DNA of 64,000 nt from Serratia marcescens (GTDB lineage Bacteria; Pseudomonadota; Gammaproteobacteria; Enterobacterales; Enterobacteriaceae), in NCBI RefSeq assembly GCF_001902635.1, contig NZ_MJAO01000010.1, positions 124,001 to 188,000 of the forward strand, given 5' to 3'. The notes below the pieces were generated by a model. That model saw only the letters and a program-made list of their open reading frames with translations, was not told the DNA's origin and did no database searches. Positions 18,370 through 27,338 of the stretch are shown here, in pieces; the stretch's first letter is position 1, and every line of letters begins with the position of its first letter. The position numbers and the translations under genes were made by a program.

Positions 18370-18900
18370 ATGAACATGAAAAAAATCGCATTGGTTATGG
18401 CTGTGGGTGCTGCGATGTCTGTTGGTGTTGTTAACGCGGCAGATCAGGGGCACGGTACTGTGACCTTCGTTGGTTCTATTATCGATGCACCGTGTTCCAT
18501 CACCCCGGACACCATCGACCAGACCGTCAACCTGGGCCAAATCTCCAACAAGGCCTTGGTGAACAGCGGTAAATCCAACCCGCGCTCGTTCGATATCAAG
18601 CTGGAAAACTGTGACGTGTCCGCACTGAAAGAAAAAACTGTGACCACTACTTTCACCGGCACAGAGTCCACCGCGCTGCCGGGCTACCTGGCTATCAAGG
18701 GCACCGCTTCCGGTGCCTCTATCGCCATCACGGCGGATGACGGTAAAAACATCAAGCTGGGCGACGCCAGCCCGGCGACCAAAATCCAGGACGGTAACAA
18801 CACCCTGCGTTTCGCGGCCTACCTGCAGGGCAATGGTGCCTCCTCTGTGGTGCCTGGTGAGTTCACCTCTGTTGCTAACTTCACGCTGGCTTACCAGTAA
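18370..18900 (+). CDS. Major fimbrial subunit, MrpA-like
   Basis: 176 residues from ATG 18370, behind AAGGA. The protein has a cleavable signal peptide (MNMKKIALVMAVGAAMSVGV... ending VNA-A) and a classical pilin domain. The ADQGHGTVTFVGSIIDAPCSI opening, a Cys pair (PCSI...ENCDV), the PGYLAIKG region and the C-terminal beta zipper ending FTLAYQ are all present. It is very close in pattern to MrpA of the Proteus MR/P fimbria. Exported subunits fold on the chaperone and polymerise through donor-strand exchange. As the first gene, followed by a hairpin, it should be made in excess over the later genes. Confidence 0.9.
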   Translation: MNMKKIALVMAVGAAMSVGVVNAADQGHGTVTFVGSIIDAPCSITPDTIDQTVNLGQISNKALVNSGKSNPRSFDIKLENCDVSALKEKTVTTTFTGTESTALPGYLAIKGTASGASIAITADDGKNIKLGDASPATKIQDGNNTLRFAAYLQGNGASSVVPGEFTSVANFTLAYQ

Positions 18901-18908
18901 AGGACGCG

Positions 18909-18934
18909 GTTGAGGCCGAGTTGTCGGCCTCAAC
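18909..18934 (+). terminator. Intercistronic hairpin after the major pilin gene
   Basis: A perfect 11-bp stem GTTGAGGCCGA / TCGGCCTCAAC with a GTTG loop is followed by TCCTTTTCTT, 9 bases after the pilin stop. Partial termination or 3' protection here would explain high pilin and low usher expression, as in other chaperone-usher operons. Confidence 0.75.
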
Positions 18935-19027
18935 TCCTTTTCTTCGTCATTTGCCCGTCACGCGGTGTGGCGTTGGCGCGGCAAATGCTATTCCAGACTC
19001 CAAACCGTATCAGGGAGTGACACGCTG

Positions 19028-19612
19028 GTGAGCCCGTTATCAGAACGCCTTCTGCCCACAGGTTATACGTTGTCTTCTGCTGCTTTCCGCCTCGGGGTGG
19101 GGGCTTCCCTGCTGGCGTTGCTGGCCGCTGCCGGGGTTCAGGCCCGTGACCAGGGGCATGGCCGCGTCAACATGGAAGGTTCCATCATTGATACCCCCTG
19201 CGCCATCGACGTGGCCAGCCGTGACCAGACCATCGACATGCTGACGCTGCCCGTGGGGCAAATCATCCGTGATGGTTATGGCCCGACGCGACCGTTCAGC
19301 ATTCGCCTTGTCGACTGTGCGCTGACACCAATGCTCCCCAATCGCCCGGACTGGTCGCATTTTCGCGTGACGTTTGACGGACCGACGGCGCATGACGACC
19401 TGTTCAGCGTCAGCGGCCAGGCGCGGGGCGTTGGTCTGCAGATTGCCGATATCGCAGGTGCTATTGCCGTGCCCGGCAAGCCGATGCCGGCCAGCGCGTT
19501 GCAGGTTGGCAGTATGCGGCTGGATTACACCCTGCGTCTGGTTGGGGACCATCAGACGCTGCGAGCCGGAGCATACCGGACCACTATCCGTTTCAAACTG
19601 GATTATTTCTGA
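19028..19612 (+). CDS. Fimbrial subunit, MrpB-like (probable anchor/minor pilin)
   Basis: 194 residues from GTG 19028, chosen because GGGAG sits 10 bases upstream. The open frame begins at 18965 but the extra part has no signal-peptide character. An N-terminal hydrophobic signal (FRLGVGASLLALLAAAGVQA) precedes a pilin domain (RDQGHGRVNMEGSIIDTPCAI) with two Cys and a C-terminal IRFKLDYF. Its position between major pilin and usher matches mrpB of Proteus MR/P, thought to encode the terminator/anchor subunit; that role here is inference. Confidence 0.8.
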   Translation: MSPLSERLLPTGYTLSSAAFRLGVGASLLALLAAAGVQARDQGHGRVNMEGSIIDTPCAIDVASRDQTIDMLTLPVGQIIRDGYGPTRPFSIRLVDCALTPMLPNRPDWSHFRVTFDGPTAHDDLFSVSGQARGVGLQIADIAGAIAVPGKPMPASALQVGSMRLDYTLRLVGDHQTLRAGAYRTTIRFKLDYF

Positions 19613-19633
19613 GATTAAGGAAAGGGAAGAGCC

Positions 19634-22285
19634 ATGTCATCGTTCGTTTCTCCGCGCTTGCCGGATGCCTGTGCAGACAGACCGTTGCGCCCGGTAGCTG
19701 CCGGGGTGTTGCTGGCGCTGCTGGCCATGAACCCAGGCACGGTGCTGGCCGCGGCAGACGAGGTCGAGTTCAACACCGACGTGCTGGATGTCAAAGACCG
19801 CAGCCACATTAACCTCAACCAGTTTGCTCGCGCCGGGTACATCATGCCCGGCAGCTATCAGATGGTGGTGCGGCTGAATCAGCACGAGTTGCCGGAGCAG
19901 GCGATCAGGTTCATGGCACCGGCGGGCGATCCGCAAGGCAGTGCTGCCTGTCTGACGCGGGAGACGGTTGAACAGCTGGGGCTGAAAGAGGACGCGCTGC
20001 GTCGTCTGACCTGGTGGCACGATGATCAGTGCCTCGAACCGGCCTCCTTGCCGGGCATGACATTGCGCGGTGACCTGGGGGAAGGGGCGCTCTACGTCAA
20101 CCTGCCGCAGGCTTATCTGGAGTACACCGCCGAGAACTGGGATCCCCCGTCACGCTGGGATGAAGGCTTGGCCGGCGTGTTGTTCGACTACAACCTGAAC
20201 GGCCAGGTCGCGCGCCCGCAGGGCGGCAAGCAGACCCAGTCGTTGAGCGGCAACGGCACCGCCGGGGCCAACCTGGGCACCTGGCGTCTGCGCGCCGACT
20301 GGCAGGCGCAGTACAACCACACCACCGGTCAGGCCGGCAGCACGCAGCAGAATTGGGACTGGAGCCGGTACTACATGTATCGGGCCATTGCCGCGTTGCG
20401 CGCCAAACTGACGTTGGGTGAAGACTACCTCACCTCCGGCATGTTCGACAGTTTCCGCTTTACCGGTGCCAGTTTGGTGACTGACGACAACATGTTGCCG
20501 CCGAACCTGCGTGGTTATGCGCCGGAAGTGACCGGGGTGGCAAAAACCAACGCCAAGGTGACCATCAGTCAGCAGGGGCGGGTGATTTACGAGACCACCG
20601 TGGCGTCGGGGCCGTTTCGCATTCAGGACCTGAATACGGCGGTCAACGGCAAGCTGGATGTCAAAGTGGCCGAGCAGGACGGCAGCGTGCAGACGTTCCA
20701 GGTCGATACGGCCAACGTACCGTACCTGACCCGTCCGGGCATGGTGCGCTACAAGTTCGCCACCGGCAAGCCCTCAGACTTCAAGCATCACAACCAGGGG
20801 CCGGTGTTTGGCACTGGGGAGTTCTCCTGGGGCATCAACAACGGCTGGTCGCTGTACGGCGGCGGGTTGCTGGCGGGGGACTACAACGCGCTTGCGCTGG
20901 GTATCGGCCGCGACCTGTTGGCCTTCGGTGCGCTGTCGTTTGACGTGACGCAGTCGCGGGCCCAGTTTCCGCGGGACGCCACCCGCTCGGGCGGTTCCTA
21001 TCGGGTGAGCTACTCCAAGCGGTTCGAGGAGTACGACAGCCAGGTGACTTTTGCCGGCTACCGTTTCTCGGAGCGCAACTTCATGAGCATGTCGCAGTAT
21101 CTGGATGCGCGTTACCGCGGTATCCACAACGGCAGCGGTAAGGAGTTGTACACCCTGACGTTCAACAAGCAATTCCAGGATCTGGGGCTGAGTGCTTATG
21201 TCAATTACAGCCACCAGACCTACTGGGACCGGCCGAACAACGACACCTACAACCTGTCGCTGTCGCGCTACTTCGACGTTGGGCGGTTCAAGAACGTCAG
21301 CCTGAGCCTGACGGCGTACCGCACCCAATACAATCACACCAACGACGACGGACTGTACCTGAGCCTGGCGGTACCGTGGGGCAACAGCGGTACGCTGAAC
21401 TACGACGGCCAGTTTGGCCGGGGGCGCAGCACCAATACCGTGGGCTATTACGACCGGCTTGACGACAACAACAGTTACAACGTCAAGGCGGGCGTCGGGG
21501 CCGGCGGCCGGGCGGTGGGCAGCGGTTACTTCACGCACCAGGGGGATGTGGCCGAGATGACGGCCAATGCCAGCTTCCAGGGCAGTGAGTACAGCGCGAT
21601 GGGCCTGTCGCTGCAGGGCGGGATGACCGCGACCCGGCAGGGGGCGGCGATGCACCGCATCAACAGCGTCGGTGGTACCCGCATGATGGTCGACGCCGAC
21701 GGCGTAAGTGGTGTGCCGATCCGCGGTTACGGGGGCGTCACCTATACCAATGCCTTTGGCAAGGCGGTGGTCAGCGACGTCAACAGCTATTACCGCAACA
21801 GTCTGGATGTAGACCTCAACAAGCTGCCTGAGACGGTAGAAGCCACCCGGTCGGTGGTGCAGGGCACTCTGACCGAGGGGGCGATAGGGTATCGCAAGTT
21901 TGGGGTGATTGCCGGGCAGAAGGCGATGGCGGTGATCAAGCTGGCCGACGGCAGTACGCCGCCGTTCGGCGCCACGGTGCTGAACACGAACCAGGCGCAG
22001 GTGGGGATTGTCAACGACGGCGGCAGTGTCTGGCTGTCGGGCATCAATCCCGGCGCCGAGATGAAGGTGCAGTGGGACGGGCAGACGCAGTGCGTGGTCA
22101 CTCTGCCAAAACCATTGCCGAATGACCTGGTGACACACAAGTTGCTGCTGCCGTGCCGTTTGACAGGCGGAATGGCCAACACCGACGCAGGGAACACGTC
22201 GGGGCGCCTGGACGGGGGGATGACTGAGCCCTCCCGCGGCTTGCCCGAACGACCCACACCGGCGGAGAGGGGCGGGATGTCCTGA
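19634..22285 (+). CDS. Fimbrial outer-membrane usher, MrpC/PapC-like
   Basis: 883 residues; GGAAAGGGAAGAG precedes the ATG. A signal peptide ends near LAAADE. The mature N-terminal domain starts VEFNTDVLDVKDRSHINLNQ and is followed by the 24-stranded barrel with plug (GPFRIQDLNTAVNGKLDVKV, the usher signature around residues 310-335). Two C-terminal domains end in the Cys-containing TQCVVTLPKPLPND. The usher receives chaperone-subunit complexes and secretes the fibre across the outer membrane. The C-terminus carries an extra ~40-residue low-complexity tail (Gly, Thr, Pro rich) beyond the usual end. Confidence 0.92.
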   Translation: MSSFVSPRLPDACADRPLRPVAAGVLLALLAMNPGTVLAAADEVEFNTDVLDVKDRSHINLNQFARAGYIMPGSYQMVVRLNQHELPEQAIRFMAPAGDPQGSAACLTRETVEQLGLKEDALRRLTWWHDDQCLEPASLPGMTLRGDLGEGALYVNLPQAYLEYTAENWDPPSRWDEGLAGVLFDYNLNGQVARPQGGKQTQSLSGNGTAGANLGTWRLRADWQAQYNHTTGQAGSTQQNWDWSRYYMYRAIAALRAKLTLGEDYLTSGMFDSFRFTGASLVTDDNMLPPNLRGYAPEVTGVAKTNAKVTISQQGRVIYETTVASGPFRIQDLNTAVNGKLDVKVAEQDGSVQTFQVDTANVPYLTRPGMVRYKFATGKPSDFKHHNQGPVFGTGEFSWGINNGWSLYGGGLLAGDYNALALGIGRDLLAFGALSFDVTQSRAQFPRDATRSGGSYRVSYSKRFEEYDSQVTFAGYRFSERNFMSMSQYLDARYRGIHNGSGKELYTLTFNKQFQDLGLSAYVNYSHQTYWDRPNNDTYNLSLSRYFDVGRFKNVSLSLTAYRTQYNHTNDDGLYLSLAVPWGNSGTLNYDGQFGRGRSTNTVGYYDRLDDNNSYNVKAGVGAGGRAVGSGYFTHQGDVAEMTANASFQGSEYSAMGLSLQGGMTATRQGAAMHRINSVGGTRMMVDADGVSGVPIRGYGGVTYTNAFGKAVVSDVNSYYRNSLDVDLNKLPETVEATRSVVQGTLTEGAIGYRKFGVIAGQKAMAVIKLADGSTPPFGATVLNTNQAQVGIVNDGGSVWLSGINPGAEMKVQWDGQTQCVVTLPKPLPNDLVTHKLLLPCRLTGGMANTDAGNTSGRLDGGMTEPSRGLPERPTPAERGGMS

Positions 22286-22440
22286 ACCGTCGGTGTGTCT
22301 CCGACCTGAACGGCGGGACGCATGACGCAGCAAAAATGGCCGCCAGGGACGGTAGCCCCCTTCGGGGGATGGGGGCTGGAGCCCATGAGGTGCCGTGAGC
22401 ACCACACCTTAATTTATCCGTATTGAAAAAGAGCACAGAT

Positions 22441-23223
22441 ATGATGAAAAACGAACTTGCAGGCCGGGCATTGAGCCCTTGTGCCCTGATGGCCGGTGCC
22501 GCAATGCTGGCCGGGATGTTGACGGTGCAGCAGGCTCAGGCGGCCATTGCGCTGGATCGCACCCGGGTAGTGTTCAACGGGGCCGACAGTTCACTGGCGT
22601 TGAGCATCAGCAACCAGAACAAGGAACTGCCGTACCTGGCGCAGGCCTGGGTCGAGGATGCCGACGGCAACAAAATTGAAAGCCCGCTGACGGCGCTGCC
22701 GCCGTTGCAGCGCGTCGAGCCGGGTGCCAAGAGCCAGGTAAAAATCCAGGCGACGGGGGGGCAGAACCTGCTGGCACAGGACAAAGAGACGCTGTTCTAT
22801 TTCAACCTGCGGGAAATTCCGCCAAAGGCCAACAAACCGAACACGCTGCAGATTGCGTTGCAGACGCGCATCAAGTTGTTCTATCGCCCGAAGGCGATTG
22901 CCATCACGCGTGAAGGGCAGGCCAACCCGTATCAGGAGAAACTGACGCTGACGCGTCAGGGCGATCATTTTGTGGCCAACAACCCGACGCCGTATTACGT
23001 CACGATCGCCGGGGCGCGCAGCCGGGCGCAGAACGACGACTCGGTGGCCGGCTTTACGCCGATGATGGTGCCGCCGAAGGGCAGTGCCCAGCTCGGCGGC
23101 AGCGCCGGCGCACTGGGCAGCAGCCCGGTGCTGACCTACATCAATGATTACGGTGGCCGGCCGACACTGACGTTCGGGTGTGCGGGAACCACCTGTACGG
23201 TGAAGAGCAGCAAGGCGGGCTGA
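22441..23223 (+). CDS. Periplasmic fimbrial chaperone, MrpD/PapD-like
   Basis: 260 residues. I start at ATG 22441; the frame also opens at TTG 22423 with no signal-peptide benefit. The signal peptide ends QQAQA-A. The mature protein begins IALDRTRVVFNGADSSLALS, and the catalytic Arg and Lys that anchor subunit C-termini are visible (DRTRVVF and TRIKLFYRP). The FGS-type G1 strand region (QIALQTRIKLFYRP) is conserved. It keeps subunits folded and delivers them to the usher encoded just upstream. Confidence 0.92.
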   Translation: MMKNELAGRALSPCALMAGAAMLAGMLTVQQAQAAIALDRTRVVFNGADSSLALSISNQNKELPYLAQAWVEDADGNKIESPLTALPPLQRVEPGAKSQVKIQATGGQNLLAQDKETLFYFNLREIPPKANKPNTLQIALQTRIKLFYRPKAIAITREGQANPYQEKLTLTRQGDHFVANNPTPYYVTIAGARSRAQNDDSVAGFTPMMVPPKGSAQLGGSAGALGSSPVLTYINDYGGRPTLTFGCAGTTCTVKSSKAG

Positions 23224-23269
23224 GTCGGGCAATCCGGCATGAGTCCTCGCAGGGGCGGATAAGGAGAAC

Positions 23270-23941
23270 ATGATGAGTCACAGACTGCGCAATGAACGGG
23301 GTGCCCTGTCCCTGTCGTCAGCCCTGCGCAAAAAGAACCTGCGCACCGGGCTGCTGACGGTGGTGGCGCCGCTGGTCCTGACTGCCGTGTTGATGGCGAC
23401 GTTGTCGCTGCCGGCCGGGGCCAATCCGGACAACTGGGATGTGGAAGGTGAGCACGGCGAGCTGCATGTGTTCGGGGCGCTGACGGAAGGGGCGTGCCGG
23501 CTGGATATGGCGTCCACCTTCCAGCAGGTCGAGGTGGGTGAAACCCCGAATGCCCGACTGCGTAAGGTGGGCAATCTGGGGACGCCGGTGACGTTCCGGC
23601 TGCAGCTGCGCGATTGTGTGCGCTCGGGCGGGCGGCAGCGTGACTTGCGAACAGGGAGCACCACTTGGGATGCGCTGCAACCGGTGATGCAGGTGTCGTT
23701 TGTGGCGCCGGCGGATGTCGACACACCGAGTCTGGTACAGGTTAAGGGCGTGACGGGCATCGGATTGCGCATTCGGGACGGCCAGGAGCGGGATATTCGT
23801 CTGGGGGACCGCGGTGCGCCGCAGTTTGTGACGCCGGCGAATGATGCCCTGGTGTACACGGTGACGCCGGAGCGGACGAAGGCGCCGCTGACGACGGGGA
23901 GTTACCGAGCGGTAATGAATTTTAGTCTCAACTATGACTGA
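23270..23941 (+). CDS. Minor fimbrial subunit, MrpE-like
   Basis: 223 residues with an AAGGAG site. An unusually long N-terminus (about 45 residues) precedes the signal-peptide hydrophobic core (LLTVVAPLVLTAVLMATLSL). The mature pilin domain starts WDVEGEHGELHVFGALTEGAC, has a Cys pair (EGAC...LRDC) and ends FSLNYD. Its position after the chaperone matches MrpE. The protein probably sits in the fibre or tip adaptor region. Confidence 0.8.
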   Translation: MMSHRLRNERGALSLSSALRKKNLRTGLLTVVAPLVLTAVLMATLSLPAGANPDNWDVEGEHGELHVFGALTEGACRLDMASTFQQVEVGETPNARLRKVGNLGTPVTFRLQLRDCVRSGGRQRDLRTGSTTWDALQPVMQVSFVAPADVDTPSLVQVKGVTGIGLRIRDGQERDIRLGDRGAPQFVTPANDALVYTVTPERTKAPLTTGSYRAVMNFSLNYD

Positions 23942-23953
23942 GGACCGGGTGGC

Positions 23954-24484
23954 ATGAAAGGACAGTCGAAGCAGGGGGGGAGAGCCCTCGCGTTGAGCGG
24001 CCTGCTGGCGCTGGGCTGTGGACTGATGGTGTCCCTGCCGGCGGAAGCCAAAATGGACACCACCAACGTGAAAATCAATATTACCGGCACGGTGGTGGCC
24101 AACGGGCGCTGCACCTTTGCCGGTGGTAACCCCATCACTGTGGAGTACGGTGATGTGTTTATCAGCGACATCGCCGGTGACCGATATCGCCAACCGCTGA
24201 ACTACGGTGTTTCCTGTTCGGGGGATGCCGGCGGCAAGACCATTCAGCTGCAGCTGGCCGGGATCGGAGCGGATTTTGACGGCACGTTGCTCGGCACCAA
24301 CGCCAAAGGCTTGGGTATCAAACTATTGCGGGACAACAGCCAGATGGAACCCGGGAAGTGGTATGACCTGAACCCGTCCTCTCCGCCTAAACTGGAAGGT
24401 GTTCTGGTGAAACAAAGCGGTGCTGATTTCAGCAACGGTCAGGAGTTTAGTGCTTCGGCCACGCTGAAAGTGGCCTACAACTGA
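23954..24484 (+). CDS. Minor fimbrial subunit, MrpF-like
   Basis: 176 residues with signal peptide (GLLALGCGLMVSLPAEA) and pilin domain: NITGTVVANGRCTFAGGNPI, a second Cys in YGVSCSG, and C-terminal SATLKVAYN. It lies 12 bases after the preceding gene. The TGTVVANGxC pattern is that of tip adaptor pilins such as MrpF/PapF. Co-transcribed with the rest of the operon. Confidence 0.8.
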   Translation: MKGQSKQGGRALALSGLLALGCGLMVSLPAEAKMDTTNVKINITGTVVANGRCTFAGGNPITVEYGDVFISDIAGDRYRQPLNYGVSCSGDAGGKTIQLQLAGIGADFDGTLLGTNAKGLGIKLLRDNSQMEPGKWYDLNPSSPPKLEGVLVKQSGADFSNGQEFSASATLKVAYN

Positions 24485-24495
24485 GGGTGCCGGAG

Positions 24496-25008
24496 ATGGT
24501 AATTAAATATGCGTCATCACGCGGAAAGCGAACTGCTCTGTTGATGGTGCTGGCTTGCCTGGTGACGGCGGCGCAGGCCGAACAGAAGGGCGATGAGCGT
24601 CAGGTGACGTTCCACGGCACGCTGAAAAAGAAGCCGTGCCATATTTCGGGTGACCGGGATATCAACGTGCACTTCGGCAACGTCGGCATCAACAAGGTGG
24701 ACGGGCAGAAGTACCTGCAGCCGGTGCCCTACACCCTGACCTGCGAGGAGGTCAACCCGGGCTGGGCGCTGCTGCTGTCTGTGAAAGGCACGCCGACGGG
24801 GTTCGATAAATCGGCACTGGCCACCAACGCCAACGGGCTGGGGATACGCATCCTGCAAAACGGCAAACCGCTGGACATCAACCAGGCACTGCCTATCACC
24901 TATGGCAGCCCGCCGGTGCTGCAGGCGGTGCCGGTGCAGCAGCCAGGGGTGACGTTGCCGGAGCAGGACTTCAGTACCACGGCCACGTTGATGGCGGAAT
25001 ACCAGTGA
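24496..25008 (+). CDS. Minor fimbrial subunit, MrpG-like adaptor
   Basis: 170 residues from ATG 24496, with GAGGG about 8 bases upstream; the frame opens at GTG 24487 without a proper site. A short signal peptide (TALLMVLACLVTAAQA) precedes a pilin domain with Cys pair (KKPCHI...LTCEEV), the NGLGIRIL segment and C-terminal TATLMAEYQ. It shares the GDRDINVHFGNVGINKVDGQ pattern with the preceding subunit, suggesting duplication. Probably a tip adaptor. Confidence 0.8.
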   Translation: MVIKYASSRGKRTALLMVLACLVTAAQAEQKGDERQVTFHGTLKKKPCHISGDRDINVHFGNVGINKVDGQKYLQPVPYTLTCEEVNPGWALLLSVKGTPTGFDKSALATNANGLGIRILQNGKPLDINQALPITYGSPPVLQAVPVQQPGVTLPEQDFSTTATLMAEYQ

Positions 25009-25018
25009 GGAGACAGCA

Positions 25019-25591
25019 ATGAAGCAGTCGCATAAGGATGACGTACGTCGTCGGCGCTGGCTGATGCGGATAACCGGCGCGGTCATGACGACGGTGCTGA
25101 TAACCGGTCTGGCAGGGCAGGCGCAGGCGAAGGACAACAACCTGCATTTTGACGGCACCCTGGTGGCCGACCCGTGCGTGCTGGACCCGAAGACCACCGA
25201 TATCCGCCTGGATTTTGGGACGGTGGTCGACAAATACCTGTACCTGAATACGCGCACCCACAGTCAGCCGTTCGTCATCAATCTGATCGAGTGTGATACG
25301 AGCCTGGGCGATACGGTCATCATGACCTTCAAGGGGGCGGAGAGCAAAGAACTGCCGGGGCTGCTGGCGCTGACCAGTGGTCCTGCCGCAGGCATTGCCA
25401 TCGGCATGGAGCTGGACGACGGACATCCACTGCCGTTCAACAAGCCGACGCCGGGATTTGCGCTGCGGGATGGGGAAACGCAGCTGCGCCTGCGGGGGTA
25501 CGTACAGGGTGAGCCGAGTGCGCTCCAGAGCCACCGCATCGGGCGAGGGGAATTCACGGCGGTGGCGACGTTTGAGCTTAATTATCCGTAG
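25019..25591 (+). CDS. Minor fimbrial subunit
   Basis: 190 residues; GAGGAG precedes the ATG. It has a signal peptide ending GQAQA-K and the pilin pattern LHFDGTLVADPCVLDPKTTD. The second Cys is in LIECDTS, followed by a PGLLALTSG segment like the major pilin, and the C-terminus is VATFELNYP. Proteus MR/P has no exact positional counterpart here; Pap-like operons have PapK/E/H-type subunits. Role (adaptor or terminator) cannot be decided from sequence. Confidence 0.75.
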   Translation: MKQSHKDDVRRRRWLMRITGAVMTTVLITGLAGQAQAKDNNLHFDGTLVADPCVLDPKTTDIRLDFGTVVDKYLYLNTRTHSQPFVINLIECDTSLGDTVIMTFKGAESKELPGLLALTSGPAAGIAIGMELDDGHPLPFNKPTPGFALRDGETQLRLRGYVQGEPSALQSHRIGRGEFTAVATFELNYP

Positions 25592-25747
25592 GGTAGGAAG
25601 AGCGAATAAAAGGGTGAGTGTTATTTATATTTCAGGTATCCAGAGGTTATTCGGTTTCAGTGAGTGCCCGATGAAAAGCTGATGTGTTCGGCATCTTTTT
25701 GGTTTCAGTAGTTATGGTATATACAGGGTGAGTGAGGAGCACTATTG

Positions 25748-26734
25748 ATGGTATTTATAAATTCTGGGTTTAGAATGAGGTATTTTTCTACTTTCGGTAA
25801 GGGGGCGGCACTATCATTAATTTATCTTGCCGTTGTATGGCCGGTTGAGTCATTGGCATTTCATTGCCGAGTAGATGGTAAGCCTATTAGTGGTGGTGAG
25901 GAAAATCTTGATGTAACCATTGGCCCCCAGTTTAATGATGGGAAGAATACATTTTTGGATATGTCATCGCAAGTGAGGTGTTGGAATGATGGGGGGTATA
26001 CAGATACATTAAGTCTTAATTCTGGGCGGACGGAGCTAAATAGAGCGGTGTTTTCTGATATGATTGGTGGCGCTACGGCAAATGGTGTGGATTATAATAT
26101 CCCCGTACCTGCTGCTTATATAATGACATTGAAGCCTTGGGTCGATGAGGGGGAAGGTAGGGCGAAGCCATTACCTTTGAAAATGTATTTCCTTCTTGAT
26201 AAAGGGCTTGGGAAACAGTTGCATGTTAAAAAAGGTGATTATATAGGGAGTATTGGGTTTATCATGAGGAATAACGTTGGTGATAGCTACACTTATACAT
26301 GGAAACTTTATTCAAAGAATGATGCTGACATTAACACGTCTGTGTGTCGAGTAACGACAGGTGATCCGATAAACGTCAGTTTTGGCGAGCTAGAGCGTAT
26401 GGATTTAGGAACGGCAGGAACGAGCGATTATACCATCAATAAGGATTTTAATATATCTTGCTCCGGACCTGTCGTAGATTTTAATGTGCAGATGAATGCT
26501 AATCCAGTAAGTTGGAATAACGATGCTATTCAGACCAGTAACAGCAATGTTGGAGTAGTGATGCGTTGGAATGGGAATGTCATGACTACTGGAAGTTCGC
26601 AGAGTATGTCGGTTAACGGTTCATCCACGGTTAAACTGAGTTTTACACCAGTGCGTCCTTCAGCGGTATCACCTGATAATATTTCCACAGGTAATTTCAA
26701 TACCTCAGCTACGTTGGTGGTGTCTCAGCAATAA
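25748..26734 (+). CDS. Fimbrial tip adhesin, MrpH-like
   Basis: 328 residues from ATG 25748 with GAGGAG 9 bases upstream. The signal peptide ends ...VESLA-F. The protein has two domains typical of tip adhesins: an N-terminal receptor-binding domain (about residues 35-190, starting FHCRVDGKPISGG, with Cys in HCRV and VRCWN), then a C-terminal pilin domain (TSVCRVTTGDPINVSFGELE, second Cys FNISCSG, ending ATLVVSQQ). Compared with the GC-rich genes before it, the coding sequence is strikingly AT-rich, suggesting independent acquisition of the receptor-binding gene. Ligand specificity is not predictable here. Confidence 0.8.
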   Translation: MVFINSGFRMRYFSTFGKGAALSLIYLAVVWPVESLAFHCRVDGKPISGGEENLDVTIGPQFNDGKNTFLDMSSQVRCWNDGGYTDTLSLNSGRTELNRAVFSDMIGGATANGVDYNIPVPAAYIMTLKPWVDEGEGRAKPLPLKMYFLLDKGLGKQLHVKKGDYIGSIGFIMRNNVGDSYTYTWKLYSKNDADINTSVCRVTTGDPINVSFGELERMDLGTAGTSDYTINKDFNISCSGPVVDFNVQMNANPVSWNNDAIQTSNSNVGVVMRWNGNVMTTGSSQSMSVNGSSTVKLSFTPVRPSAVSPDNISTGNFNTSATLVVSQQ

Positions 26735-26822
26735 AATAGACAGCGAGTTGTTCGTGCCTGAATGGCAGGCTTGATATGTCTATACGTATTCGTCGCTTTA
26801 ATTTATTTCTTGCAGGTATCCC

Positions 26823-27338
26823 ATGGCATACGGACATGATGCGCGGCACAGCCGTGCCCCGCTTATTCTTATCACCCTGCTGTCGCTGCTGATGCTCTTG
26901 TTGTTATCCGGCTGTGCGCAGGAATTCAAACCGGTGGTTACCCCGGCGTCGACCAAAACGACCGGAAACGGCGGTGCCCCCGCATCTTCTTTTGCCGCTG
27001 TTGAACTGGTTCCTTTGCGGGTTGCCCCGACAGCATCGGGTGCCACGGTCACGCCCGCCGCTGTGCCGCCCGGCAGTCGCGACAGTTCCCGCCTGGCGCA
27101 GTGTACGCGCGAGTTGGATGCGCTGCGCCGCTTCAGTGCCAGCAAGTACACCCGTTACAAGACCGAGTTTGACCGCCTCACCCGTACCGGTTCGCAGTAC
27201 CTGGCCGTTGCCGGGGGTATCAGCAAGGATATCAACGACCTGGTGCAGCCCAAGTACCAATATGCGCTGACCAGCCTATGTTACCGTATTCGCGGTGACC
27301 TGTCGGCGGCGTTGCTGAACCAGGTGAACACCCAATGA
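26823..27338 (+). CDS. Fimbria-associated lipoprotein
   Basis: 171 residues. The N-terminus (LLSLLMLLLLSGC) is a type II signal peptide with lipobox LSGC, so it should be membrane anchored. The mature part begins with a Pro/Ala/Thr-rich linker and ends in a small domain with Cys at CTRELDALRRF and SLCYRIRGD. I do not know this family. It overlaps the next gene by four bases (ATGA), so the two are translationally coupled and likely act together at the cell envelope. Confidence 0.65.
   Translation: MAYGHDARHSRAPLILITLLSLLMLLLLSGCAQEFKPVVTPASTKTTGNGGAPASSFAAVELVPLRVAPTASGATVTPAAVPPGSRDSSRLAQCTRELDALRRFSASKYTRYKTEFDRLTRTGSQYLAVAGGISKDINDLVQPKYQYALTSLCYRIRGDLSAALLNQVNTQ

Noticed and set aside
18909-18934. 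Possible invertible-element repeat in the fimbrial locus
   Set aside because: The inverted repeat is short and adjacent, fits a terminator hairpin, and there is no recombinase gene nearby.
20774-22405. 543-codon minus-strand frame inside the usher gene
   Set aside because: It is the shadow of a GC-rich coding sequence; arginine- and proline-rich with no domain.
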